Notes: generated by a model not told the origin, from the sequence alone. DNA of 64,000 bases from Actinomycetota bacterium (GCA_017856385.1 JAFMFD010000003.1:1-64000), one strand, 5' to 3'; positions 17,109-29,030 are shown, counted from the first letter of the stretch. Translations and numbers: made by a program.

Positions 17109-17558
17109 ATGGCGCAGGTGGACTTCACGGTGGTGCGCGACATCCCCCTGCCCGCCCGCATCGTCTTCGACGAGCTCGTCGACTGGGCCGGGCACGCGGA
17201 ATGGGTGCCGCTGACGCGGGTCGAGGTCCTCACCGGCAACGGGGGCCCGGGAACCGAGTTCATCGCGACGTCGGGGATCGGACCGGCGGCGCTGCCCGAC
17301 CGGATGCGCGTGGACGCGCTCGACCCCGAGGCCATGACCGTGGTCATCACCAAGATCGGCCCGGTCCTGGCCGGGGAGGTCCGCATGGCCGTGGTGAGCA
17401 CGGGCGAGCAGTCGTGCCGCCTCGAGTGGGTCGAGGAGATCCGCGTCCCCTACGCGCCCCAGTTCCTGGCGCGGCCGATCGCGTTCGCAGCCCGTCGTGG
17501 CTTCACCACGGCCATCACGCGCATGGTGTCGCGGCTCCAGGCGCGTCAGCGCTCCTAG
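17109..17558 (+). CDS. SRPBCC (START-like) family protein
   Basis: A 149-residue protein of the polyketide-cyclase/dehydrase-like SRPBCC fold. It begins with a beta strand and helix (VRDIPLPARIVFDELVDW) and ends with a long helix (ARPIAFAARRGFTTAITRMV). The fold binds hydrophobic ligands; the ligand here is unknown. ATG 17109 is preferred to GTG 17103 because AGGAGG (17096-17101) stands 7 bases before the ATG. Its TAG shares CTAG with the convergent hutH stop. Confidence 0.8.
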   Translation: MAQVDFTVVRDIPLPARIVFDELVDWAGHAEWVPLTRVEVLTGNGGPGTEFIATSGIGPAALPDRMRVDALDPEAMTVVITKIGPVLAGEVRMAVVSTGEQSCRLEWVEEIRVPYAPQFLARPIAFAARRGFTTAITRMVSRLQARQRS

Positions 17559-19081
17559 TCGTCCCGTCCGTCCTCGCGTCCGAGGCTGCGTACGACGTCG
17601 ACCGCGGCGGCGAGCTCGGGTGCCAGGAAGCGATCCGGGCCTGACCCGGGCACGGTGGTCCGCAGGGCCTCGATGACGCTGCGCGAGGCAGGCGACGGCT
17701 CCAGCGGCGCGCGCAGCTCGATCGCCCGGGCCGCGGTGACGAGCTCGATGGACAGGATCCGTCTCAGGTTGTCGACGACCTGCCGCAGCTTGCGCCCCGC
17801 ATGCCACCCCATCGAGACGTGGTCCTCCTGCATCGCCGAGCTGGGGATCGAGTCGACGCTGGCCGGGGCGGCGAGGCGCTTGTTCTCGCTGACGAGGGCT
17901 GCCTGCGTGTACTGGGCGATCATCAGCCCGGAGTCGACGCCGGGATCGTCGGCGAGGAACGGTGGCAGACCGTGGCTGCGCGCCTTGTCGAGCATCCGGT
18001 CTGTCCGTCGTTCAGACATCGAGCCCACATCGGCGGCCGGGATCGCGAGGAAGTCGAGGACGTACGCCACCGGTGCGCCGTGGAAGTTGCCGTTGCTCGA
18101 CACGGTGCCGTCGTCGAGCACAACCGGATTGTCGATCGCGGCCGCGAGTTCGCGCTCCGCCACAGTGCGGGTGTGCGCGATCGTGTCACGCAGGCCGCCT
18201 GTCACCTGGGGGGCGCAGCGCAGTGAGTAGGCGTCCTGCACGCGCGAGTCGTCCTCCTTGTGCGACGCGACGATGCCGGAGCCGCTCAGGTGCGCGCGCA
18301 TGCGGGCTGCACTGGTGACCTGCCCCGGGTGGGGCCTCAGGGGCTCGTGCAGCTCGGGCCGGAACACCGCATCGGTGCCGAGCAGCCCCTCCACGCTCAT
18401 GGCGGCGGTGATGTCGGCGACATCAGCGAGCTGCTCGAGGTCGGCGATCGCGAGGATCAGCATCGCGAGCATGCCGTCAGTGCCGTTGATGAGGGCCAGG
18501 CCCTCCTTCTCGTGCAGCTCGACCGGCGTGATGCCGGCGTCGGCCAGGAGTGCGTCCACCGCCTGCTCCGTTCCGTCCGGTCCGTTGGCGCGACCCTCGC
18601 CCATCAGCACGAGCGCGCAGTGCGCGAGCGGGGCGAGATCGCCGCTGCACCCCAGTGACCCGAACTCGTGCACGATCGGCGTGATCCCGGCGTTGAGCAT
18701 CGCGGCCATCGTCTCTGCGACGATCGGGCGCGCACCGGTGCGGCCGCTGCACAGGGTCTTCAGTCGCAGCAGCATCAGTGCGCGCACGACCTCGCGCTCG
18801 ACCTCCGGTCCCATCCCTGCCGCATGCGATCGCACGAGCGAGCGCTGCAGCTGCACCCGCTGCTCGACCGGAATGTGCGTCGTGGCCAGTGCGCCGAATC
18901 CGGTCGAGATGCCGTACGCCGGAGTGGGTGAGGCCGCCAGGGCCTCCACCTGGGCTCGGGTTCGAGCCATTGCGGCGAGTGCCTCGGGCGTGATCTCGAC
19001 ACGGGCATCGTGGCGGGCGACCGCGAGCACGTCGTCGATCGTCATGCCGTGCGTTGAGATGAAAACGACATGGCTGCTCAT
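17555..19081 (-). CDS. hutH: histidine ammonia-lyase
   Basis: A 508-residue enzyme that deaminates histidine to trans-urocanate, the first step of histidine use. The MIO prosthetic-group triad is Cys145-Ser146-Gly147 ([13 protein letters not shown]) in place of the common Ala-Ser-Gly. I recall the Cys form from Streptomyces HutH, so it is likely active. Other family landmarks include YGISTGFG near residue 57, NGTDGMLA, and [11 protein letters not shown]. Start ATG 19081 overlaps the hutI stop (ATGA). It is the last gene of hutU-hutI-hutH. Confidence 0.96.
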   Translation of the reverse strand: MSSHVVFISTHGMTIDDVLAVARHDARVEITPEALAAMARTRAQVEALAASPTPAYGISTGFGALATTHIPVEQRVQLQRSLVRSHAAGMGPEVEREVVRALMLLRLKTLCSGRTGARPIVAETMAAMLNAGITPIVHEFGSLGCSGDLAPLAHCALVLMGEGRANGPDGTEQAVDALLADAGITPVELHEKEGLALINGTDGMLAMLILAIADLEQLADVADITAAMSVEGLLGTDAVFRPELHEPLRPHPGQVTSAARMRAHLSGSGIVASHKEDDSRVQDAYSLRCAPQVTGGLRDTIAHTRTVAERELAAAIDNPVVLDDGTVSSNGNFHGAPVAYVLDFLAIPAADVGSMSERRTDRMLDKARSHGLPPFLADDPGVDSGLMIAQYTQAALVSENKRLAAPASVDSIPSSAMQEDHVSMGWHAGRKLRQVVDNLRRILSIELVTAARAIELRAPLEPSPASRSVIEALRTTVPGSGPDRFLAPELAAAVDVVRSLGREDGRDD

Positions 19082-20238
19082 CGGCTTCCCTTCGCGCATG
19101 ATCCGGATCGCCACACCTGGTGGATGAGGTCCACCCCCGGACGGTAGGACAGGTGGACCGGATCAGGCGCATCGAGGACGACAAGGTCGGCACGCGTCCC
19201 GACCTCGATCGCTCCGATGTCCGTGCGACGCAGGGCGCGTGCCCCGCCCAGGGTCGCGGCCGTCAGTGCCTCCGCCGGCGTCATCCGCATCTCCCGCACC
19301 GCGAGGGCGATGCAGAGCGGCATGCTCGTGGTGAAGCTCGTCCCCGGATTGCAGTCGGTCGCGATGGCGACGGTCGCTCCGGCGTCGAGGAGCCTTCGGG
19401 CGTCGGGGTAGGGCGACCTGGTGGAGAACTCCGCACCGGGCAGCAGCGTCGCCACGGTGTCCGAGTCGGCGAGGGCGTCCACATCCTGAACGGACAGGTG
19501 CGTGCAGTGGTCGGCGGATGCCGCGCCAAGCTCGACCGCGACCTGCACGCCGGGCCCCTCCTGCAGCTGGTTGGCGTGGACCCGCGGCCGGAGGCCGGCC
19601 GCGACTCCCGCGCGCAGGATCGCGCGCGCCTGATCGCCGTCGAACGCGCCGCGGTCGCAGAACACGTCGATCCAGCGGGCGTCGGGAGCGCAGGTGGCCA
19701 GCATCTCGCCCGTCACGAGCGCCACGTACGCGGCGGGGTCGTCGGCGTACTCGACCGGCACGACGTGCGCGCCCAGGTAGGTCGTCTCGTCGGTGAACTC
19801 GCGGGCGATGCGCAGCGAGCGCGCCTCGTCGATCGTGGTGAGTCCGTACCCGGACTTGATCTCCCAGGTCGTGGTCCCCGAGCGCAGCAGCTCGTCGGTG
19901 AGGCGCACGACCGTCGCCCGCAGGGTGTCGTCCGTCGCGGCACGCGTCGCAGCGACCGTCGATCGGATCCCGCCGGCCGTGTAGGGGGATCCGGCCATGC
20001 GGGCGGCGAACTCGGCACCTCGATCGCCGGCGAAGACGAGGTGGGCGTGGCTGTCGACGAACCCCGGGATCACGGCCCGGCCCTCGACGTCGACCACGGC
20101 GTCCGCAGCGGGGGCAGCTGCCCGCGCGCCCACCCACGCGATGCGATCGCCGTCGATGACGACGGCGGCGTCGGCGAGGTCGCCGTCCGAGGACTGCGTG
20201 GACAGCAGGCCGATACCGGTGAGCAGGGTCGCAGGCAT
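19078..20238 (-). CDS. hutI: imidazolonepropionase
   Basis: A 386-residue amidohydrolase that opens imidazolonepropionate to N-formimidoyl-L-glutamate. The metal motif [12 protein letters not shown] lies near residue 62. The substrate-contact region [11 protein letters not shown], the second metal-site HANQLQ and the late [10 protein letters not shown] are all typical of HutI. It starts 9 bases after the hutU stop and overlaps hutH, so the three genes form one operon. Confidence 0.96.
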   Translation of the reverse strand: MPATLLTGIGLLSTQSSDGDLADAAVVIDGDRIAWVGARAAAPAADAVVDVEGRAVIPGFVDSHAHLVFAGDRGAEFAARMAGSPYTAGGIRSTVAATRAATDDTLRATVVRLTDELLRSGTTTWEIKSGYGLTTIDEARSLRIAREFTDETTYLGAHVVPVEYADDPAAYVALVTGEMLATCAPDARWIDVFCDRGAFDGDQARAILRAGVAAGLRPRVHANQLQEGPGVQVAVELGAASADHCTHLSVQDVDALADSDTVATLLPGAEFSTRSPYPDARRLLDAGATVAIATDCNPGTSFTTSMPLCIALAVREMRMTPAEALTAATLGGARALRRTDIGAIEVGTRADLVVLDAPDPVHLSYRPGVDLIHQVWRSGSCAKGSR

Positions 20239-20247
20239 GGTGGGTTC

Positions 20248-21924
20248 CTAGTCGGCCGCTGCGGCCTCGCGCATGGGAATGCGCACACCGCGCTCCTCGG
20301 CAACTTCGAGCGCCTCGTCGTATCCCGCATCGCTGTGGCGGATCACGCCCATGCCCGGATCGTTCGTCAGCACGCGCTCGAGCTTCTGTGCTGCGAGCTC
20401 GGTGCCGTCGGCGACACTCACCTGCCCTGCGTGGATGGAGCGGCCCATGCCCACTCCACCACCGTGATGGATCGACACCCAGGACGCACCCGAGGAGATG
20501 TTGAGCATCGCGTTGAGCAGAGGCCAGTCGGCAATGGCATCGGAGCCGTCGATCATCCCCTCCGACTCGCGGTAGGGCGAGGCCACGGACCCGCAGTCGA
20601 GGTGGTCGCGTCCGATGACGATCGGGGCGCTCACCTCACCACGCGCCACCAGGTCGTTGAACGCCAGGCCAGCCCTGTCGCGCTCGCCGTAGCCGAGCCA
20701 GCAGATCCGCGCCGGAAGGCCCTGGAAGGCGACGCGCTCCTGCGCCATGGTGATCCACCGGCGCAGGTGGTCGTTGTCGGGGAACAGCTCGAGCACAGCC
20801 CTGTCGGTGCGTGCGATGTCCCGGGGGTCGCCGGAGAGGGCGGCCCAGCGGAACGGGCCCTTGCCCTCGCAGAACAGCGGTCGGATGTAGGCGGGGATGA
20901 ATCCGGGGAAGGCGAAGGCCCGCCCGTAGCCGCCCTTGCGGGCCTCGTCGCGGATCGAGTTGCCGTAGTCGAACACCTCGGCTCCGGCATCCATGAAGCC
21001 GACCATCGCCTCGACGTGCCTGGCCATCGACTCCTGCGCGCGGTCGGTGAACTCCTCGGGCTTCTTCTCCGCGTACTCGCGGGCGTCGTCGAGGTCGATC
21101 CCCTCCGGGATGTAGGCGAGGGGATCATGCGCCGACGTCTGGTCGGTGACGATGTCGATGGGCACTCCACGCCGCAGCAACTCGGGCAGGATCGTCGCTG
21201 CGTTGCCGAGCAAGCCCACCGAGATGGCCCTGCGCTGCTCCTTGTAGGCGAGCACACGGGCGATCGCGTCGTCGAGGTCGTCGGCGACCTCGTCGAGGTA
21301 GCGGGTCTCGACGCGGCGGCGCAGCCGCGATGGATCGATGTCGATGATCAGGCAGGTGCCCTCGTTCATGGTGACCGCGAGCGGCTGTGCACCGCCCATG
21401 CCGCCGGCCCCGGCCGTGACCGTGAGGGTGCCGGCGAGTGTGCCTCCGAAGCGCTTGGCTGCGACGGCGGCGAAGGTCTCGTACGTGCCCTGCAGGATCC
21501 CCTGCGTGCCGATGTAGATCCACGAGCCCGCCGTCATCTGCCCGTACATCGTCAGGCCGAGGTGCTCCAGGCGGCGGAACTCCGGCCACGTGGCCCAGTC
21601 GCCCACGAGGTTGGAGTTGGCCAGCAGGACGCGCGGTGCCCATTCGTGCGTGCGGAACACGCCCACGGGGCGGCCCGACTGCACAAGCATCGTCTCGTCG
21701 TCGGCCAGCGTCGTGAGCGTGCGCACGAGGGCGTCGAAGGAGGCCCAGTCGCGCGCCGCCTTGCCGGTGCCGCCGTAGACCACGAGCTCATCGGGGTGCT
21801 CGGCCACGTCGGGGTCGAGGTTGTTCATGAGCATTCGCAGCGCGGCCTCCTGCGGCCAGCCGCGTGCCGTGAGCGTGGTGCCGCGCGCTGCCCGCACGGG
21901 CCGGGGTCCTGAGGTGACGGTCAT
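20248..21924 (-). CDS. hutU: urocanate hydratase
   Basis: A 558-residue NAD+-dependent enzyme converting urocanate to imidazolonepropionate. Family stretches include [44 protein letters not shown] (NAD+ site) and [16 protein letters not shown] 21924 gives the standard N-terminus; the open frame upstream runs through the divergent regulator gene and is not real. It is the first gene of the minus-strand hut operon and faces the IclR regulator across 84 bases. Confidence 0.96.
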   Translation of the reverse strand: MTVTSGPRPVRAARGTTLTARGWPQEAALRMLMNNLDPDVAEHPDELVVYGGTGKAARDWASFDALVRTLTTLADDETMLVQSGRPVGVFRTHEWAPRVLLANSNLVGDWATWPEFRRLEHLGLTMYGQMTAGSWIYIGTQGILQGTYETFAAVAAKRFGGTLAGTLTVTAGAGGMGGAQPLAVTMNEGTCLIIDIDPSRLRRRVETRYLDEVADDLDDAIARVLAYKEQRRAISVGLLGNAATILPELLRRGVPIDIVTDQTSAHDPLAYIPEGIDLDDAREYAEKKPEEFTDRAQESMARHVEAMVGFMDAGAEVFDYGNSIRDEARKGGYGRAFAFPGFIPAYIRPLFCEGKGPFRWAALSGDPRDIARTDRAVLELFPDNDHLRRWITMAQERVAFQGLPARICWLGYGERDRAGLAFNDLVARGEVSAPIVIGRDHLDCGSVASPYRESEGMIDGSDAIADWPLLNAMLNISSGASWVSIHHGGGVGMGRSIHAGQVSVADGTELAAQKLERVLTNDPGMGVIRHSDAGYDEALEVAEERGVRIPMREAAAAD

Positions 21925-21977
21925 GGGGCCATGCAAGGGCAGGTGGGTCCGGGACGACAGGCCACCCGGAGGATTAC

Positions 21978-21995
21978 TGTCTGGAATACCAGACA
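21978..21995. promoter_or_regulatory. candidate HutR operator between the divergent hut genes
   Basis: TGTCTGG-AATA-CCAGACA is a perfect 7-4-7 inverted repeat, 14 bases before the regulator GTG and 54 bases before the hutU ATG. Its core TCTGGAATACCAGA agrees at 13 of 14 positions with TCTGwwATwCCAGA, the HutR motif I recall from Corynebacterium. Placement is right for joint control of both directions. Confidence 0.7.
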
Positions 21996-22008
21996 TTGGA
22001 GGCAGGGC

Positions 22009-22770
22009 GTGGCGCGGATCCCGGCGGCAGAGCGCGCCCTCGACCTGCTGACCGCCCTCGCCGGCGCTTCCGGCCCGATGACGGCGGCCGGGCTGGCCCG
22101 CGATCTCGGCATCCCGAGGTCGACGACGTACCAGCTGCTCGATGTGCTGGCCGGGCGAGGCTTCGTGACGCATCTGACCGAGGAGAGGCGCTGGACGCTC
22201 GGCTTGACGGCGTTCGAGGTCGGTGCGGGATACCTGCGGCGCGACCCCCTGGAGCGGCTGGCCCAGCCGCTGCTGCATCGCCTCGCGCAGCAGGCGCCGA
22301 TCCCCGCAGTGGCCCATCTCGGTGTGCTCCGCGGGCACGAGACGGTCTACCTGCTCAAGGAGACCTCAGACCACGTCGTGACGACGGTGACGCAGGTCGG
22401 TGTCCGGCTGCCAGCTGCCCTCACCGCCTCGGGGCGAGCGATTCTCGCGCGCCTACCGCGGGCCCAGGTGCGGGCGCAGCTGTCGGCGCGCGGCGCCTTC
22501 GTCGACCGCACCGGACGCGGGCCACGCTCGCTGTCCGCCCTCGATGCCCTGCTCGCGGTCGAGAGGCGCCGTGGCGTCTGCGAGGAGGAGGGTTTCATCA
22601 CCGAGGGGTTCTCGTCGATCGCGGCGCCCGTGCTCGACACGCACGCTGAGCCCATTGCCGCCGTCGGCCTCACCTTCCGCTCCGACACTGCGACGACGTC
22701 CGCCCGCTCGGCCATCACCCGGGCAGTCCTGCAGTGTGCTCATGACGTGGGCATGCGCCGGGGCGCCTGA
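22009..22770 (+). CDS. IclR-family regulator, probable HutR
   Basis: A 253-residue regulator. Residues about 4-65 form the IclR winged helix-turn-helix ([12 protein letters not shown] ... [16 protein letters not shown]). The remainder is the IclR effector-binding domain ([36 protein letters not shown]). GTG 22009 has GGAGG 7-11 bases upstream. Its position divergent to hutUIH and upstream of hutG makes it the probable HutR; whether it activates or represses cannot be read from the sequence. Confidence 0.88.
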   Translation: MARIPAAERALDLLTALAGASGPMTAAGLARDLGIPRSTTYQLLDVLAGRGFVTHLTEERRWTLGLTAFEVGAGYLRRDPLERLAQPLLHRLAQQAPIPAVAHLGVLRGHETVYLLKETSDHVVTTVTQVGVRLPAALTASGRAILARLPRAQVRAQLSARGAFVDRTGRGPRSLSALDALLAVERRRGVCEEEGFITEGFSSIAAPVLDTHAEPIAAVGLTFRSDTATTSARSAITRAVLQCAHDVGMRRGA

Positions 22771-22783
22771 GTATCGTCGCCGC

Positions 22784-23596
22784 ATGACCGCAGCGGTCCT
22801 GTCCGACGAGCAGGTGGACCAGTTCCACCGTGACGGCGTCACGATCGTGCGGGGCCTGTTCACGCCGGACGAAGTCTCGAGCATCGAGCGCGGGATCGAG
22901 CGGGTGCTGGCCGATCCGGGACCGATGTTCAAGGTGGCCAGCCCTGCCGATGACCCAGGACGGTTCGTCGAGGACTTCTGCCGCTGGCGGGAGGTCGAGG
23001 AGATCGAGCAGGTCGCCCGCACCTCGCGGGCCGCGGACGCCGCGCAGCAGTTGATGGGCGGTGGCAGCGTTCGACTGTTCCACGACCACGTGCTCGTCAA
23101 GGAACCCGGCACGCGGCAGGAGACGCCGTGGCACCAGGACCAGCCCTACTACAACGTCGACGGATCGCGGAACGCGTCGCTGTGGGCGCCGGTCGATCCG
23201 GTCGCGGCCGAGTCGACGCTGGAGTTCCTTGCCGGCTCCCACCGCATGGGCTGGCTGATGCCGCGCACGTTTCTCGACCACCAGGCGAGGTGGTTCCCGG
23301 AGGGAACGCTGAGCGAGATCCCGGCGATCGAGGCTGATCGCGGCTCCTTCGACATCCGCGGCTGGGCCATGGAGCCCGGCGACGCGGTCTTCTTCCACAT
23401 GCTGACGATCCACCACTCCTACGGGGTGCCGGGGTCATCGCGGCGTCGGGCGTTCTCGCTGCGCTTCCTCGGCGACGACATGGTGCACGCCCCGCGCACA
23501 TGGGTCACCTCGCCCAACTTCGATGGCCTGGACCTGCAGATCCCCCCGGGTGCGCCGATGGAGCACGAGTTCTTCCCCGTGCTGCGCACGGCATGA
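22784..23596 (+). CDS. phytanoyl-CoA dioxygenase (PhyH) family protein
   Basis: A 270-residue Fe(II)/2-oxoglutarate-type oxygenase. The iron facial triad is visible as H117 and D119 (TPWHQDQPYYN) with a distal His at 210 or 211 (TIHHSYG). The later RRRAFSLRF supplies the arginine expected for 2-oxoglutarate. The substrate is unknown. It follows the regulator by 13 bases. TATCGT (22772-22777) lies 6 bases before the ATG, so it may be leaderless. The stop overlaps the hutG start by 4 bases, tying it to histidine breakdown. Confidence 0.85.
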   Translation: MTAAVLSDEQVDQFHRDGVTIVRGLFTPDEVSSIERGIERVLADPGPMFKVASPADDPGRFVEDFCRWREVEEIEQVARTSRAADAAQQLMGGGSVRLFHDHVLVKEPGTRQETPWHQDQPYYNVDGSRNASLWAPVDPVAAESTLEFLAGSHRMGWLMPRTFLDHQARWFPEGTLSEIPAIEADRGSFDIRGWAMEPGDAVFFHMLTIHHSYGVPGSSRRRAFSLRFLGDDMVHAPRTWVTSPNFDGLDLQIPPGAPMEHEFFPVLRTA

Positions 23597-24474
23597 CCGA
23601 CGATCCGCGGTGGCCGCGGGCGGACGCGTGGCTCGCGCGTGGTGACACCGGCGACGTGGATGTCGCCGTCGTCGGTGTGCCTGCCCACCGCACGTCCATC
23701 AGTGCGACTCGAGCGGATACGACACCGGCGGCGATCCGCGAGGCGCTCGCTCGCTACTCGACGTACTCGTGGGCGCACGGAATCGACGTCGCGGAACTTG
23801 CGGTGCGCGACCTCGGCGATGTTCCCGATCCCGATGGCACGGAGGGGGAGGCCCGGGTCATGGCGTCCGTCGCGGGCGCCGATGCCCGCCTGGTCATCGC
23901 GCTCGGCGGCGACAACTCGATCACGTACGCCGTCATGCGCGGTGCCGTCGGTGAGCTCACGGACTCGGGCCTGATCACCCTCGATGCGCACCATGACCTG
24001 CGGGACGGAACCAGCAACGGCTCGCCCGTGCGCAGGCTCGTCGAGGCCGGGCTCGCGGGCACGCGTGTGGTCCAGATCGGGATCGCCGACTTCTCCAATT
24101 CCCGCGAGTACGCCACGCGGGCGCGTGAGCTGGGGATCACCGTCGTGACGCGCGATGCCCTGCGACGCCGTCCCATCGCAGACGTCATGGCCGAGGCCCT
24201 CGCGATCGCGTCCTCGGGCGGCGGTCGGGTGCACGTCGATCTCGACGTCGACGTGTGCGACCGGTCTGTCGTGCCCGCGTGCCCCGCGGCGGCGCCGGGG
24301 GGTCTGTCTGCTGACGAGCTGCGGCAGGTCGCGTTCCACGTGGGCCGGTCGCCGCGGGTGTCCTCGATCGACATCACCGAGATCGACGCGCAGGCCGACG
24401 CCCCCGATCAGCGGACGGTGAGACTGGGGGCCCTGCTCCTGCTGGAGGCCGCTGCCGGGCTGGCCGCCCGCTGA
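23593..24474 (+). CDS. hutG: formimidoylglutamase (ureohydrolase family)
   Basis: A 293-residue arginase-fold enzyme. It should hydrolyse N-formimidoyl-L-glutamate to glutamate and formamide, finishing histidine breakdown. Manganese-site motifs are DAHHD at 131-135 and DLDVDVCD near 215-222. The first motif reads GGDNS with N108 where most ureohydrolases have His. From memory, formimidoylglutamases can carry Asn here, which supports HutG over agmatinase. The ATG overlaps the PhyH stop. Confidence 0.85.
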   Translation: MTDDPRWPRADAWLARGDTGDVDVAVVGVPAHRTSISATRADTTPAAIREALARYSTYSWAHGIDVAELAVRDLGDVPDPDGTEGEARVMASVAGADARLVIALGGDNSITYAVMRGAVGELTDSGLITLDAHHDLRDGTSNGSPVRRLVEAGLAGTRVVQIGIADFSNSREYATRARELGITVVTRDALRRRPIADVMAEALAIASSGGGRVHVDLDVDVCDRSVVPACPAAAPGGLSADELRQVAFHVGRSPRVSSIDITEIDAQADAPDQRTVRLGALLLLEAAAGLAAR

Positions 24475-24486
24475 CCGGCCGAGCGC

Positions 24487-24501
24487 CGGCCCGCCGGGCC
24501 G
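24487..24501. terminator. GC-rich hairpin between convergent hutG and antitoxin gene
   Basis: CGGCCC-gcc-GGGCCG is a perfect 6-3-6 inverted repeat in the 27-base gap between two convergent stops. It has no T-tract, as is common for high-GC actinobacterial terminators. Confidence 0.5.
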
Positions 24502-24753
24502 TCAGGTGAGCTGACGGATGTCCCGCTCACGATCCAGCCGGGCGCGCAGGTCACGTGAATCGTCGATCTGGATGCCCGGCCGCACCCATCCCTGCCTGGT
24601 GGACACGGGTAGCGCCGTGGCTGGGGGACTCGATGCTGCGATCAGGAAGCGGAGAGCGTCGCCCAGCAGGTGATCGAGCGAGCATCCGCGACGAGATGCC
24701 TCGTCCCGGGCCGATCGGACAAACTCCTCGTCGAGGTCGAGGGTGATACGCAC
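24502..24753 (-). CDS. orphan ribbon-helix-helix (VapB-like) antitoxin
   Basis: An 83-residue protein starting VRITLDLDEEFVRSARDEA, a CopG/VapB ribbon-helix-helix with a short DNA-binding strand and two helices. The remainder (about 45-83) would be the toxin-binding tail. No PIN or other toxin gene follows: the next gene downstream is hutG on the opposite strand. GTG 24753 lies 6 bases after TAGGCT (24765-24760), so it has a plausible leaderless promoter. It may be a relic antitoxin or a stand-alone regulator. Confidence 0.75.
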   Translation of the reverse strand: MRITLDLDEEFVRSARDEASRRGCSLDHLLGDALRFLIAASSPPATALPVSTRQGWVRPGIQIDDSRDLRARLDRERDIRQLT

Positions 24754-24838
24754 CTCCTCAGCCTAGGACGGGCAGACCACACCGGCCTTGTCGCCCTTGG
24801 GGCCGGGGCTGGGTACCCGACAAACCGCGGGGCACAAG

Positions 24839-24854
24839 TGTGATCCAAATCACA
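24839..24854. promoter_or_regulatory. CRP-type site upstream of dnaK
   Basis: TGTGATCCAAATCACA is an exact TGTGA-N6-TCACA palindrome, the consensus of CRP-family regulators (Mycobacterium CRP, Corynebacterium GlxR). The symmetry extends to GTGTGAT/ATCACAC. It lies about midway between the antitoxin start and the dnaK transcription start, roughly 95 bases from each, so either could be the target. Confidence 0.55.
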
Positions 24855-24871
24855 CCTATGAGGCCATCCCC

Positions 24872-24886
24872 GGGGAATGATTCCCC
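24872..24886. promoter_or_regulatory. 15-base perfect palindrome upstream of dnaK
   Basis: GGGGAAT-G-ATTCCCC is a perfect 7-1-7 inverted repeat, 25 bases upstream of the dnaK -35 box. It could be an operator for an unknown regulator or a terminator-like hairpin insulating the heat-shock promoter. No known motif is matched with confidence. Confidence 0.4.
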
Positions 24887-24910
24887 CCGCCCCGCCGTTG
24901 GCATCTCTAG

Positions 24911-24939
24911 TTGAGTCGATCCCACTCATACTTTGTGAT
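24911..24939 (+). promoter_or_regulatory. dnaK promoter overlapped by a HAIR (HspR) element
   Basis: TTGAGT (24911-24916) and TGTGAT (24934-24939) form a -35/-10 pair with a 17-base spacer. The same TTGAGT is the left arm of TTGAGT-N7-ACTCA (24911-24928), close to the HspR inverted repeat CTTGAGT-N7-ACTCAAG. HspR bound here would cover the -35 box. Another CTTGAG half-site is at 24954-24959. The 5' leader is about 105 bases, with AAAGGAG before the dnaK ATG. Confidence 0.8.
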
Positions 24940-24963
24940 ACCGCACTTGCGTGCTTGAGATGA

Positions 24964-27458
<2,495 letters not shown>

Positions 27459-27489
27459 GACTGAGCAGGACGAAGCAGGGCAGGAGAGC

Positions 27490-28662
27490 GTGAACAAGGA
27501 CTGGCTGGAGAAGGACTTCTACGCCGTGCTCGGCGTGTCCAAGGATGCCAGCGCCGACGAGATCAAGAAGAAGTACCGCAAGCTCGCCCGCGAGCTGCAT
27601 CCGGACAAGAACCCGGGCGACAAGGCGGCCGAGGAGCGGTTCAAGAGTGTCTCCGAGGCGTATGACGTGCTCTCCGACGACACCAAGCGCAAGGAGTACG
27701 ACGAGGCGCGCTCGCTGTTCGCGGGCGGCGGCTTCGGTCGTGGCGGCTACGGCCGCGGCGGTTTCGGGGGCCAGCAGTACGACGTCAACATGGAGGACCT
27801 CTTCGGAGGGGAGTCCGCGGGCTTCGGCGACTTCCTCGGCGGCATCTTCAACCGCGGTCGCGGCGGACGCACTCCGCAGCCGCGTCGCGGCCAGGACCTC
27901 GAGAGCTCCCTGACGCTGTCGTTCGACGACGCACTCGACGGTGTGACCGTCCCGCTGCGCCTGTCGACGGACGGGCCCTGCACGTCGTGCCACGGCACGG
28001 GTGCGAGGACCGGCACCGTGCCGCGCGTCTGCCCGACCTGCGAGGGCACCGGCCAGACGTCGCGGAACGCGGGCGGCTTCGCCTTCGCCGAGCCGTGCGT
28101 CACCTGCCGGGGTCGAGGACTGTTCGTCGACGATCCCTGCCCCTCGTGCCATGGCTCGGGTCGCGGACTGAGCTCACGCACGGTTCAGGCGCGCATCCCG
28201 GCCGGGGTGAAGAACGGCGCGAAGATCCGCCTGAAGGGCAAGGGCGGCAAGGGCGAGCGCGGTGGCCCCAACGGCGACCTGCTCGTCGACATCACTGTCA
28301 CGCCGCACCCGCTGTTCGACCGCAAGGGCGACAACCTCACCGTCACCGTGCCGGTGACCTTCGCCGAGGCAGCGCTCGGCGGGGAGATCTCCGTGCCGAC
28401 ACCCCGCGGGGGAGCGGTGACGCTGAAGATCCCGGCTGGCACGTCGAACGGCCGCACCATGCGCGTCAAGGGCAAGGGCATCCGTCGCAAGGACGGCACC
28501 AACGCGGACCTGCTCGTCACGGTCGAGGTCTCGGTGCCGCAGAACCTGTCGAGCGAGGCGCGCGAGGCCCTCGAGGCGTACGCGCTCGCCACCGCCGACC
28601 ACGACCCGCGCAAGGACCTGCAGGCGATGGCGGGTGGCTCGAGCGGGGGGAGCTCGTCATGA
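27490..28662 (+). CDS. dnaJ: chaperone DnaJ
   Basis: A 390-residue type I DnaJ. The J domain (about 9-75) includes HPDKNPGD. A Gly/Phe-rich stretch follows ([16 protein letters not shown]). Four zinc-finger repeats are complete: [24 protein letters not shown] and CPSCHGSG (about 158-222). The C-terminal substrate domains finish the protein. It stimulates the DnaK ATPase. GTG start with GGAGA upstream. The stop overlaps hspR by 4 bases. Confidence 0.97.
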   Translation: MNKDWLEKDFYAVLGVSKDASADEIKKKYRKLARELHPDKNPGDKAAEERFKSVSEAYDVLSDDTKRKEYDEARSLFAGGGFGRGGYGRGGFGGQQYDVNMEDLFGGESAGFGDFLGGIFNRGRGGRTPQPRRGQDLESSLTLSFDDALDGVTVPLRLSTDGPCTSCHGTGARTGTVPRVCPTCEGTGQTSRNAGGFAFAEPCVTCRGRGLFVDDPCPSCHGSGRGLSSRTVQARIPAGVKNGAKIRLKGKGGKGERGGPNGDLLVDITVTPHPLFDRKGDNLTVTVPVTFAEAALGGEISVPTPRGGAVTLKIPAGTSNGRTMRVKGKGIRRKDGTNADLLVTVEVSVPQNLSSEAREALEAYALATADHDPRKDLQAMAGGSSGGSSS

Positions 28663-29030
28663 CTCCCGCCGAGGGCCTCCCCGCCCCGGCCCGCACCGGC
28701 TACCCGATCACCGACGACGCACCCGTCTACGTGATCTCCGTGGCGGCCGAGTTGACCGGCCTGCACCCGCAGACGCTTCGGCAGTACGACCGGCTCGGCC
28801 TGGTCACGCCCAAGCGGGTGGGCGGGCGCAACCGGCTGTACTCCGCCAATGACATCGCCCGGCTCCGGGAGGTGTCGGACCTGTCCGCGCAGGGCCTGTC
28901 CCTCGAGGGCATCCGCCGGATCCTGGAGCTGCAGGAGGAGGTGCGCCACCTGCGCGCCCGTCTGGAGGAGTTCACCCGCGAGAAGTCCTCGACGTCACTC
29001 GTGGTCTGGCGACCACACCGCACCCGATAG
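28659..29030 (+). CDS. hspR: heat-shock repressor HspR (MerR family)
   Basis: A 123-residue MerR-type regulator. The winged helix-turn-helix starts at [20 protein letters not shown] (about 24-43) and continues with the RYS-type wing ([13 protein letters not shown]). A short coiled-coil follows ([19 protein letters not shown]). HspR with DnaK represses the operon through HAIR sites, and one lies over the dnaK -35 box. The start overlaps dnaJ (ATGA). This gives a classic feedback loop. Confidence 0.96.
   Translation: MTPAEGLPAPARTGYPITDDAPVYVISVAAELTGLHPQTLRQYDRLGLVTPKRVGGRNRLYSANDIARLREVSDLSAQGLSLEGIRRILELQEEVRHLRARLEEFTREKSSTSLVVWRPHRTR

Noticed and set aside
19120-21912. Very long frame (930 codons) on the plus strand opposite hutI and hutU
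   Set aside because: Antisense shadow of strongly recognisable hut genes; the translation is low-complexity His/Arg/Gly-rich with no family pattern. High-GC DNA yields many such frames.
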